From positions 1 to 6,590 of the forward strand of contig JAMFST010000149.1 in NCBI GenBank assembly GCA_026225435.1: a stretch of DNA of 6,590 nt, given 5' to 3'. Below, in pieces: positions 1 through 5,973 of this stretch. Source of the DNA: Labilithrix luteola. GTDB taxonomy: Bacteria; Myxococcota_A; Polyangia; Polyangiales; Polyangiaceae. The notes beneath the pieces were generated by a model. That model saw only the letters and a program-made list of their open reading frames with translations. It was not told where the DNA came from and did no database searches. The position numbers and the translations under genes were made by a program. Numbering within the stretch: position 1 is the stretch's first letter; each line of letters starts with the position of its first letter.

Positions 1-1088
1 CCTCCTGCACGGTGCTCGTCACCGGCCCCAGCGGCACCGGCAAGGAGCTGGTGGTCGCGGCCCTCCACGACGCCAGCCCGCGCTCCAGCATGCCGCTCGT
101 CGCGGTCAACTGCGGCGCCATCCCCGAGGCTCTCATCGAGAGCGAGCTGTTCGGTCACGCCAAGGGCTCCTTCACCGGCGCCGTCTCCGCCCGCCAGGGT
201 CGGGTCGCTGCTGCCGAAGGGGGCACGCTCTTCCTCGACGAGATCGGCGAGATGCCGCTCGGTATCCAGGTGAAGCTGCTCCGCCTCCTGCAGCAGCGCG
301 AGTACTCGCCCGTCGGCGACTCGCGCACCATCAAGTGCAACATCCGCGTGGTCGTCGCCACCCACCGTGACCTCGAGGCCGAGGTGGCCGCGGGCCGCTT
401 CCGCGAGGACCTCTACTACCGCCTCAACGTCATCCACCTCGACGTGCCGGCGCTCAAGGACCGCGCCTCCGACATCGTCCCGCTGGCGAACCACTTCTTC
501 AAGGTCTCCGCCGAGCGTTGCGGTCGCGAGGACCTCACCGGCTTCTCCCCCGAGGCGCTCCGCGCGCTCACCGCCTACGAGTGGCCGGGGAACGTCCGCG
601 CCCTCGAGAACGCCGTCGAGCGCGCCGTCCTCCTCGCGCCCGGCCCGCAGCTCCACGTCGCCGACCTCCCGCCGCGCCTCCGCGAGGCGCTCCGCAAGGG
701 ATCCATCGCGCCCGGCGCCAACGTCGAGCCGATCACCAAGGTGATGCTCCGCGGCGCTCTCCCCGCGACCCTCCCCGCCTCCATCCTCCCGCCGGTCGTC
801 ACCAGCTTCCCCGAGCTCCCGGCGCCCAGTGCGACGTGGTCGGGATCGACGGACATCGAGGAAGCGGTTCCGGAGTCGAGCACGATGAGCGCGGCGCCGG
901 TCTCCGTCTCCATGTCCGTGCCGATGCCGGACGCCGGCATCGACCTCCGCGCCAAGGTGGAGGCCTACGAGAACGAGCTGATTCTCCAGGCGCTCGAGAA
1001 GACCGGCCGCAACAAGAACCGCGCGGCCCAGCTCCTCGGCGTCAACCGCACCACCTTGGTCGAGATGATCAAGCGCAAGGGGCTCTGA
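1..1088 (+). CDS. Sigma-54-dependent transcriptional activator (bEBP), 5'-truncated by the window edge
   Basis: This is an enhancer-binding protein that uses ATP hydrolysis to open sigma-54 RNA polymerase promoters. The reading frame is open from base 3 to the window edge, so the GTG at 12 is probably internal and the N-terminal sensory domain (receiver, FHA, GAF or other) is not visible. Counting from that GTG codon as residue 1: Walker A GPSGTGKE 5-12, sigma-54 contact loop GSFTGA 52-57 (usual form GAFTGA), Walker B GGTLFLDE 70-77, arginine-finger region FREDLYYR 130-137, sensor II WPGNVR 191-196. A Pro/Ser/Val-rich linker of roughly 85 residues (about 222-310) follows, then a Fis-type HTH at 311-358 containing [16 protein letters not shown]. 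ATPase and DNA-binding elements are intact. The target promoters cannot be inferred. The 3' end overlaps the convergent VF530 gene by 20 bp. Confidence 0.96.
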   Translation, partial: SCTVLVTGPSGTGKELVVAALHDASPRSSMPLVAVNCGAIPEALIESELFGHAKGSFTGAVSARQGRVAAAEGGTLFLDEIGEMPLGIQVKLLRLLQQREYSPVGDSRTIKCNIRVVVATHRDLEAEVAAGRFREDLYYRLNVIHLDVPALKDRASDIVPLANHFFKVSAERCGREDLTGFSPEALRALTAYEWPGNVRALENAVERAVLLAPGPQLHVADLPPRLREALRKGSIAPGANVEPITKVMLRGALPATLPASILPPVVTSFPELPAPSATWSGSTDIEEAVPESSTMSAAPVSVSMSVPMPDAGIDLRAKVEAYENELILQALEKTGRNKNRAAQLLGVNRTTLVEMIKRKGL

Positions 1089-1296
1089 GTCGCTTCCGGT
1101 CCTCGAGGTAGAGAGCCTCCACCTTCTTGCGCGCCCACGGCGTGCGGCGGAGAAAGGTGAGGCTCGATCTGACGCTCGGATCGAGCTTGAAGCAGCGGAT
1201 GTCGATCCGCCGGCCGAGCTCCTCCCAGCCGTGACGCTCGAACAGCTCGGTGACGATGCGTTCGAGGGTGATCCCGTGGAGCGGATCCTGGCTCAT
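1069..1296 (-). CDS. VF530-family (DUF2132) small DNA-binding protein, 75 aa
   Basis: This is a small protein of the VF530 family (DUF2132), named for a Vibrio fischeri protein reported to bind double-stranded DNA. I recognise the family from its ordered signatures: DPLHGITLE (4-12), WEELG (24-28), RCF (34-36), [13 protein letters not shown] (39-51) and [13 protein letters not shown] (52-64). The full family length is present, with a short basic tail (EDRKRLRAP). The ATG at 1296 lies 10 nt downstream of the stop of the tail-anchored gene, so the two are probably cotranscribed. No strong Shine-Dalgarno is visible, only a weak GAG about 10 nt upstream. The last 20 bp overlap the 3' end of the convergent sigma-54 activator gene. 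The biological role of the family is not established; any role in DNA binding here rests on family knowledge. Confidence 0.93.
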   Translation of the reverse strand: MSQDPLHGITLERIVTELFERHGWEELGRRIDIRCFKLDPSVRSSLTFLRRTPWARKKVEALYLEDRKRLRAPCA

Positions 1297-1306
1297 CGCG
1301 ACACGC

Positions 1307-1966
1307 TCAAAGGTGGAGCACGCGGCGGAGGAACCAGCCCGCAGCCCCTCCGACGATCAGCATGACGATGGGGACGACGGGCGAGGGGGCGGGGCGCGGC
1401 GCCGGCGCCAGCTGGATGCCGCGGAGCGCGCTCGGGTTCTTGCGCAGCAGGCGCTTGGCGATGACCAGCGCGAAGCCACTCGCGTCGGGGACGCCGCACA
1501 TGGAGGCGACGCAGCGCAGCGCCAGGTCCGTCGTGTTGTTCCCCTCGGTGCGTGCGCCGGCGCTGGTGCTCGCCATCGACACGTACTGCGTCTCGTTCAC
1601 CGCGATGGCGTAGATGAGCCCGAGCTGCGGGGGGAGCGCGCCGGCCGACTCGAAGGGGCCCAGCTTGTCGGCGATCGCCGCCCAGTCGCTCCGCCCGATG
1701 AGCGGCTCGAGCTCCTCCAGGCGCGGATCGAGCACCGTGACGGCGGCCCGCCCCGCCGAGTCCGGTAGCTCCTCCAGATCGCCGACCAGATCCTCGGCCT
1801 TCCACTTGCCGCTGCCGAGCGCGCTCATGGGCGGCCGCCCGGTGGGAAGGGAGACGTGATCTTCCCGCCCCTCGTCGCTGCTGGCGCCGCCGCCCTCGTC
1901 GGGCTCGGCGCGCAGGTCGACGATCTTCGGGCGCGGTTCGCTGTCGCCTGACTTGTCCGCCATCAC
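1307..1966 (-). CDS. Uncharacterised tail-anchored protein, 219 aa
   Basis: I do not recognise a named family. Residues 1-60 are acidic and low in hydrophobics, probably disordered, with no signal peptide. Residues about 79-185 look helical, and the stretch from [20 protein letters not shown] to about residue 124 has the spacing of a TPR-like helix pair, with a second candidate helical block ending at LLRKNP (173-178). A Pro/Ala spacer (188-196) leads to a single hydrophobic segment at 197-213 closed by RR, so the protein would be anchored by its C-terminus with the body in the cytoplasm. The start is either GTG 1966 or the adjacent ATG 1963; neither has a clear Shine-Dalgarno. It precedes the VF530 gene by 10 nt. 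The N-rich TEGNNTTD (140-147) suggests an exposed loop. That it is a real gene is well supported by codon bias and operon placement; its function is unknown. Confidence 0.8.
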   Translation of the reverse strand: MMADKSGDSEPRPKIVDLRAEPDEGGGASSDEGREDHVSLPTGRPPMSALGSGKWKAEDLVGDLEELPDSAGRAAVTVLDPRLEELEPLIGRSDWAAIADKLGPFESAGALPPQLGLIYAIAVNETQYVSMASTSAGARTEGNNTTDLALRCVASMCGVPDASGFALVIAKRLLRKNPSALRGIQLAPAPRPAPSPVVPIVMLIVGGAAGWFLRRVLHL

Positions 1967-2040
1967 GCCCAGCGTGTCACGACCTGGAGCGGAAGCGGAA
2001 ATACCTCGCGGACCGGAATTCGAGTACTGACGACCGCCCG
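1967..2040. promoter_or_regulatory. Divergent intergenic region between tail-anchored gene and esterase
   Basis: Only 74 bp separate the two divergent starts, so promoters for both directions should lie here or extend into the coding ends. I see no convincing -35/-10 pair on either strand. The region does hold an imperfect dyad at 1969-1987 (CCAGCGTGTCACGACCTGG, with CGTG-T-CACG at the centre and CCAG/CTGG outside), ending 2 nt from the GTG start on the minus strand. It also holds a short tandem GCGGAA GCGGAA near 1989-2000 and the octamer CTGACGAC at 2027-2034. Confidence 0.4.
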
Positions 2041-3222
2041 ATGCCGACCCCGCCTTCCAAGCGCGCTTCTCGCCTCCCTCCGCCCCCGTCCCGCCGCAGC
2101 AACAAGCCGCGCCGTCCCGCGCTCATCGAGGTGAACTACCCCAGTGATCGCGGGAGCATCGGCCTGCGGGGGAACGAGCTGCCGCTCTCCTGGGAGGAGA
2201 CCTACCCGCCGACCCACACCGACGGCGACCGCAAGGTCTTCGAGGTGCTCGTCCCCGAGGGGGAGATGGTCGACTTCAAGCTGGTTCGCGACGACGAGGA
2301 CTGGTCCACCGGCCGCAACTACATGGCGCACGCGGGGGACCACCTGCACATCGACGCCTACTTCGACCGCAGCACCGCCGAGCTGCTCGACCCGGAGACG
2401 ATCGAGCACAAGGGGCGGCCGATCACCTTCCAGGTGCTGCTCCCGCCGAGCTACGGCGAGCAGACCGCCAAGCGTTACCCGGTGCTCTTCGCCATGGACG
2501 GCCAGTCGCTGTGGACCACGTCGACGGACGACTACGGCGTCTGGAACCTCGACGACACGCTCAACGAGCTGTTCGAGCTGGCGGCCATCGAGGAGATCAT
2601 CGTCGTCGCCATCGACCACTCGGTCGACCGCGCCGAGCGCCTCAGCCCGATGCCCGATCCGGAAGGCGGCGGAGGGCAGGGGAAGCGCGAGCTCGACACG
2701 ATCATCGACGCGGTGCTCCCGCTGATCCGCGAGCGCTTCCGCACCAAGACCGACTCGCCGCACGACACCGGGATCCTCGGCTCGTCGATGGGTGGTCTCT
2801 TCGCCTTCTACGCGGCCTGGACGCGCCCCGAGGTGTTCGGCAAGGCGGCCTGCCTCTCGAGCAGCTTCTGGTGGGGCAACCGGCAGATCGTCCGCGACGT
2901 GCAGGAGACCGAGCCGCGCAGCCCGGCGATGCGTCCGTATCTGTACCTCGACACCGGCGCGTCGAAGGATCCTCTGGAGGAGGACGCGAGCGCTCGCGAC
3001 GGCTTCCACCACACGCGCTCGATGTTCCGCGCGCTGCTCGGCCAGGGGTACGTGGCGGGTCGCGATCTGCACCGGCTCGCCTTCACCGGCCAGCCGCACG
3101 AGGCCTCGGCCTGGGGCGCGCGCGTCGGCATCCCGCTGCAGATCCTCTTTCCGCCGCCGGCGACCACGCAGATCCCGGGCGTCGACGTGCGCCCGGCAGA
3201 TCCGCTGGCCTGCGCCCCCTGA
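2041..3222 (+). CDS. Putative esterase, alpha/beta-hydrolase (esterase-D/Fes-like) with N-terminal CBM-like domain, 393 aa
   Basis: This is a predicted serine ester hydrolase of the putative-esterase family (PF00756; Fes, IroE, esterase D). The nucleophile elbow GSSMGG is at 247-252, with Ser249 the expected nucleophile. Asp304 in YLDTG is a candidate acid (Asp310 is an alternative), and His353 in GQPHEASAW is the probable catalytic histidine; GQPHEASAWGAR closely resembles the histidine motif of siderophore-type esterases. YPVLFAMDGQSLW (146-158) is the typical entry strand of the fold. Residues about 28-108 appear to be a beta-sandwich similar to the CBM48/CBM20-like N-terminal domains of such esterases (GSIGLRGNELPLSWEE). 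The first 26 residues are Pro/Arg-rich without a hydrophobic core, so no signal peptide is seen and the enzyme is probably cytoplasmic. The substrate is unknown; siderophore ester is one option, but no siderophore genes are nearby. The start codon has no strong Shine-Dalgarno. Confidence 0.88.
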   Translation: MPTPPSKRASRLPPPPSRRSNKPRRPALIEVNYPSDRGSIGLRGNELPLSWEETYPPTHTDGDRKVFEVLVPEGEMVDFKLVRDDEDWSTGRNYMAHAGDHLHIDAYFDRSTAELLDPETIEHKGRPITFQVLLPPSYGEQTAKRYPVLFAMDGQSLWTTSTDDYGVWNLDDTLNELFELAAIEEIIVVAIDHSVDRAERLSPMPDPEGGGGQGKRELDTIIDAVLPLIRERFRTKTDSPHDTGILGSSMGGLFAFYAAWTRPEVFGKAACLSSSFWWGNRQIVRDVQETEPRSPAMRPYLYLDTGASKDPLEEDASARDGFHHTRSMFRALLGQGYVAGRDLHRLAFTGQPHEASAWGARVGIPLQILFPPPATTQIPGVDVRPADPLACAP

Positions 3223-3230
3223 GTCGTCAG
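3218..3230. repeat. Inverted copy A of a 13-bp junction repeat
   Basis: CCTGAGTCGTCAG contains the esterase stop (TGA 3220-3222), the whole 4-nt gap and the membrane-gene stop (TCA 3227-3229). Its exact reverse complement is at 5961-5973. CTGA/TCAG could pair as a 4-bp stem, which is too weak for a terminator, and no T-run follows on either strand. Confidence 0.6.
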
Positions 3231-3775
3231 CGGTAGCGTCCGTCGTCCGCCCAGGGGAAGCGGCACCACCGGGGACCGTGGGCGGCGGCGAGGTCGCGAA
3301 GGCCGGAGAGGAACACGCCGAGCGCCATGACCGCGAGGACCAGGCGCAGCGTGTGCGGCGCCTCCCAGGCGACGAGCGCCGTGGGGCGGGCGGAGGCCTC
3401 GAGGAGCACCGGCGCGAGGTTCGCCAGCGCCGCGCCGTAGAGGATCCCCATGACCGCGTGGGTGACGCGCTCGCCGGCGAAGACCCCGCCGACCGGCTTG
3501 CGCACGGTGTCCTCGACGACGAAGTCGCGCAAGGTGATGGCGATCTCGACGAGCACGAGGCCTGCGAGCACGAAGGTCCAGGCCCCTTCGTAGCGGACGA
3601 AGGGGAGGGTGCCGAAGAGGACGGCGTAGATGAGATCGCGCGTCCCGTGCAGATCGAGCTCGCTCCGCGTCGCCGCGCCGCCGCCGGGGAGGCGGGCGCG
3701 CCACTCGTGGTAGTAGATCGTGTCGAAGGCGCCCAGGATCGCCTGGACGACGAAGCAGTAGAGCGTGATCAGCAC
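3227..3775 (-). CDS. Multi-pass membrane protein, 182 aa, coupled to DUF4166 gene
   Basis: I recognise no named family. The product is strongly hydrophobic with about five predicted helices near residues 2-17, 48-62, 67-84, 104-124 and 141-159. Charged and histidine motifs sit at helix edges: DTIYYHEW (18-25), LHGTRDLIY (42-50), RDFVVEDTVRKP (83-94) and GERVTHAVMG (101-110). Such patterns often mark an active site or ion/metal site at the membrane face, but that is inference. The GTG start at 3775 is chosen because GGAGG lies 4 nt upstream and because it overlaps the DUF4166 stop by 7 nt, indicating translational coupling. The frame stays open upstream to 4501, but that extension is Arg/Ala/Gly-rich shadow of DUF4166. 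The C-terminus is polar and probably cytoplasmic. The gene ends 4 nt from the convergent esterase. Confidence 0.85.
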   Translation of the reverse strand: MLITLYCFVVQAILGAFDTIYYHEWRARLPGGGAATRSELDLHGTRDLIYAVLFGTLPFVRYEGAWTFVLAGLVLVEIAITLRDFVVEDTVRKPVGGVFAGERVTHAVMGILYGAALANLAPVLLEASARPTALVAWEAPHTLRLVLAVMALGVFLSGLRDLAAAHGPRWCRFPWADDGRYR

Positions 3776-4362
3776 GTGTCCTCCAGCTGGCCGTCGTAGC
3801 CGACGATGAGCCCCAGGCCTGGCGCCGAGATGGTCACCTCGACGTGCACGGCGCCGTCGTCGCCGGCGCCGGGCTCGGGGCCCATCACGACGTGCGCCCG
3901 CCCGCGCACGCGCGGCGCGAGGAAGCGCGGCAGCGGAAGGCGAAACCGGCCGAGGCCGACCGCCGCCCCGACCTGCTCGAAGGTGAGCGCGCCGGCCACG
4001 GCGTGCAGGCGGAACACGCACTGGATCGGGCCGAGCGCCTCCACGAGGCAACCGGCTCGTTCCCACTGCCGCGAGGCGAGCGGGTGCGCCCCGAACACCC
4101 GCTGCCAGTGCTCCCGTCCGGGCGAGCGCGCGACGCGCAAGGTCACCGCCACCCGCTCCGCCGCCGCCGGCATGCGCATGACCACGCCGAGCAGCCGCGC
4201 CATCCAGGTCCGCCCGCGCCGAACGCGGAAGGTGCCGAGCGCGGTCTCCCGCTCGCCGTGCAGCCGCTGCACCGCCGGCGCCAGCTCGCCCCACGCCGGC
4301 CCGAGCAACTGCTGGTAGAGTGTCGGCCCAACCGGGATGGATCGCGAGGAGGCCGCCGGCAC
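3769..4362 (-). CDS. DUF4166 domain protein, stand-alone, about 197 aa
   Basis: I recognise the DUF4166 pattern in order: LYQQLLGPAWGELAPAVQRLH (15-35), TFRVRRGRTWMARLL (44-58), MPAAAERVAVTLRV (64-77), EHWQRVFGAHPLASRQ (84-99), LVEALGPIQCVFRLHAVAGAL (106-126), RLPLPRFLAPRV (141-152) and the terminal VHVEVTISAPGLGLIVGYDGQLE (172-194). The domain occurs alone or fused to NAD(P)-binding saccharopine-dehydrogenase-like or epimerase domains; here it is alone and nearly the whole protein. Its biochemical function is not established. The start is uncertain: GTG 4362, preceded by GGAG about 9 nt away, is the nearest usable codon that keeps the conserved LYQQLLG. It overlaps the divergent gene's ATG region by 26 bp. 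TTG 4308 would cut into the domain. The stop overlaps the downstream membrane gene by 7 nt, so the two form an operon. Confidence 0.85.
   Translation of the reverse strand: MPAASSRSIPVGPTLYQQLLGPAWGELAPAVQRLHGERETALGTFRVRRGRTWMARLLGVVMRMPAAAERVAVTLRVARSPGREHWQRVFGAHPLASRQWERAGCLVEALGPIQCVFRLHAVAGALTFEQVGAAVGLGRFRLPLPRFLAPRVRGRAHVVMGPEPGAGDDGAVHVEVTISAPGLGLIVGYDGQLEDTC
3780..3784 (-). promoter_or_regulatory. Ribosome binding site fixing the membrane-gene start
   Basis: GGAGG on the minus strand, 4 nt before the GTG at 3775. It lies inside the last codons of the DUF4166 gene and is the best Shine-Dalgarno in the window. It decides the start of the 182-aa membrane protein against the much longer open frame. 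Confidence 0.75.
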
Positions 4363-4930
4363 GCTCGAGCTGCTCCGCAAGGTGGTCGCCAAGGCGCGCG
4401 ACGACACGGCGGCGGAGAACTGGGGCGTCATCTGGGTGGTGCACGCAGTGTCGAACGCCGCGGGCTTTTTCGGAACGCATTTGCTGCTCACCTCCGGCCA
4501 CGTCACGCCGGGGCCGTACGTGCTGCTCTGGACCGTCGCCCTCGGCTTCAACGCCGTCACCTTTGCCCGCTTTCGCAAGAAGAACGCCAGCTCCGGCTCA
4601 TTCATCGAGAAGCAGATCTGGTCGATCTGGACGACGTTCATCGTCGCCATGTCGCTCACCGCCATCGCCAATTACCTCCTCGGTCTCACGGTGTTCTTCA
4701 TGCCGGCGGTGACCTGCGTGCTGGTCGCCGTGGCCTTCTCCACCATGGGGTCGATGATGGGGGCGTGGTGGTACGCGCCGGCGGTGGTCTGGGGGCTGAT
4801 GGCGCTGGTGCTGGCGCGCGTGCCGGGCGACGCCTTCGCGCTCCTCGGGGCGATGTGGCTCGTCACCCAGGGGACCGGCGGGATCCTGCTCGAGCGCGCT
4901 CGCCGGGCGAAGATCGACCGGTCCGCGTGA
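4337..4930 (+). CDS. Six-helix membrane protein, 197 aa, upstream of wHTH-DUF2071 gene
   Basis: This is an uncharacterised integral membrane protein. A short cytoplasmic amphipathic helix (about 5-27, EEAAGTLELLRKVVAKARDD) precedes about six hydrophobic segments near 29-51, 58-77, 96-115, 119-138, 143-160 and 165-183, and the C-terminus is basic (LLERARRAKIDR). The arrangement of an N-terminal helix, then six helices, then a basic tail resembles small membrane proteins encoded next to winged-helix regulators in various bacteria; I offer this as a resemblance only. The ATG at 4337 has no clear Shine-Dalgarno, but third positions are GC from the first codons onward; GTG 4382 is an alternative that would remove the overlap with the divergent DUF4166 gene. 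The stop shares 4 nt (GTGA) with the start of the next gene, indicating coupled translation. Confidence 0.83.
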   Translation: MDREEAAGTLELLRKVVAKARDDTAAENWGVIWVVHAVSNAAGFFGTHLLLTSGHVTPGPYVLLWTVALGFNAVTFARFRKKNASSGSFIEKQIWSIWTTFIVAMSLTAIANYLLGLTVFFMPAVTCVLVAVAFSTMGSMMGAWWYAPAVVWGLMALVLARVPGDAFALLGAMWLVTQGTGGILLERARRAKIDRSA

Positions 4931-5964
4931 CGTCGGGGGCGCCCATCGCCTGCCTCGCCGCGCTGGCCGGCGCGCCGCGAGGTCTCTCGCCGCAGGAGCT
5001 GGTGGAGCAGCTGGTCCAGGCCGACGTTCGCCCCGAGCTCGTCCTCGCGGCCTGCGAGCGACTGCTCGAGCGCGGCGAGATCGAGGCGCGCGGAGGCCGG
5101 CTCTCGCTGAGCGGCGCCGGAGCCCGCGAGCTGCTCCGCATCCACGCCGAGATCGAGCGCGCGCTCGACCCGAGCCCGACGACGCCCGGGATGGAGGAGT
5201 GCCCGACGATCCCGTGGCTGACGGCGGTCCAGACGTGCTGGGTGGACGCCGTCTCGCTCAACTACGCGGTCGACCCGGACGCCCTCGCCCCGCTTCTTCC
5301 GCACCCGGTGGTGCCGGAGGTGCACAAGGGGACCGCCTGGGTGCAGGTGCTGGTCTCCCGGTTGCGCGAGATGCGCCCGCAGGGGGCGCCGGCGCTGCTC
5401 GGGGTGAGCTTCCACCAGGTCAGCTACCGCGCCGCCGTCAGCTACCGCGACGCCCGCGGCGAGCACCGGCGCGGCGGCTACTTCGTCCGCAGCGACACCG
5501 ACAATGCGGTGATGCGCGCCGTCGGCAACGCGCTGCAGGAGTTCAAGTTCCACGCCTTCGGAGCCGCGGACGTCCGCCTGTCCCGCCCGCGCGATCCGGA
5601 TCGGTCGCACGAGCTGCACGTCGACGTCGTCGCGCCCGGTGGACGGATCGACGTCGCGCTCGACACCCGTCCGCGCGCCCCGGGAGCGCCGTCAGGCTCG
5701 GTGTGGTCCAGCGAGGCCGAGCTGCAGACGCCGCTGGTCGAGTGCTACGACGCGTTCGGCGTCGACCCGGCCACGCGCCACGTCTACTGCCTGACCATCG
5801 ATCGCGACGCCTGGAACGCCCGCTTCGCCACGCCGCAGTCGGTCCGTTGCGAGTACCACGAGACCGGCGCGCTCGGCGGCGGCGCCTCCCGTCTCGACTC
5901 GGTGCTGTACCTGCCGCGCGAGTGCGCGTACCGCTGGCGCCCGCTGCGTCGCGAACGTTACTGA
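4927..5964 (+). CDS. Winged-helix-like N-terminus fused to DUF2071 domain, 345 aa
   Basis: The C-terminal part (about 90-345) matches DUF2071, a family with an acetoacetate-decarboxylase-like fold: IPWLTAVQTCW (95-105), YAVDPDALAPLLPH (113-126), GTAWVQVLVSRLREMRP (135-151), GVSFHQVSYRAAV (159-171), GGYFVRSDTDNAVMRAV (183-199), and RHVYCLTIDR (284-293) near the end. Residues 5-80 look like a winged helix: helix 1 IACLAALAGAP, a putative HTH LSPQELVEQLVQADVRPELVLAACERLLERG, then a wing EIEARGGRLSLSG and a helix ARELLRIHAEIERAL. The GTG start at 4927 overlaps the membrane gene's stop by 4 nt; ATG 5191 would leave only the DUF2071 domain. Third-position GC across 4927-5190 supports coding. A ligand-responsive regulator is plausible but unproven. 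The frame is open far upstream to 3844, but that part is shadow of the genes there. Confidence 0.85.
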   Translation: MTSGAPIACLAALAGAPRGLSPQELVEQLVQADVRPELVLAACERLLERGEIEARGGRLSLSGAGARELLRIHAEIERALDPSPTTPGMEECPTIPWLTAVQTCWVDAVSLNYAVDPDALAPLLPHPVVPEVHKGTAWVQVLVSRLREMRPQGAPALLGVSFHQVSYRAAVSYRDARGEHRRGGYFVRSDTDNAVMRAVGNALQEFKFHAFGAADVRLSRPRDPDRSHELHVDVVAPGGRIDVALDTRPRAPGAPSGSVWSSEAELQTPLVECYDAFGVDPATRHVYCLTIDRDAWNARFATPQSVRCEYHETGALGGGASRLDSVLYLPRECAYRWRPLRRERY

Positions 5965-5973
5965 CGACTCAGG
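5961..5973. repeat. Inverted copy B of the 13-bp junction repeat
   Basis: CTGACGACTCAGG spans the DUF2071 stop (TGA 5962-5964), the 4-nt gap and the response-regulator stop (TCA 5969-5971). It is the exact reverse complement of 3218-3230. Extended leftwards as TACTGACGAC (5959-5968), it also matches 2025-2034 upstream of the esterase. Confidence 0.6.

Noticed and set aside
1963..3099. 378-aa minus-strand frame opposite the esterase
   Set aside because: It is an Arg/Val/Gly-rich antisense shadow typical of high-GC DNA, and the esterase on the other strand has clear motifs.
3219..3230. CTGA-GTCG-TCAG and CTGA-CGAC-TCAG as bidirectional terminators
   Set aside because: Only 4-bp stems are possible and no T-run follows in either direction; they are retained only as a repeat observation.
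3776..4501. Minus-strand upstream extension of the membrane gene (424-aa frame)
   Set aside because: The extension is low-complexity Arg/Ala/Gly, overlaps DUF4166 in another frame, and a good GGAGG precedes GTG 3775.
4363..4671. Minus-strand extension of DUF4166 (300-aa frame)
   Set aside because: It lies antisense to the six-helix membrane gene, and its sequence shows no domain; the DUF4166 pattern begins only after 4362.
3844..4926. Open plus-strand frame running upstream from the DUF2071 gene, which could suggest a 706-aa protein
   Set aside because: The translation of this part is Arg/Ala/Gly/His-rich without domains and lies antisense to DUF4166 or out of frame with the six-helix membrane gene. 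The real gene starts at GTG 4927.
4672..5619. 315-aa minus-strand frame opposite DUF2071
   Set aside because: It is an antisense shadow with biased composition and no recognisable domain.
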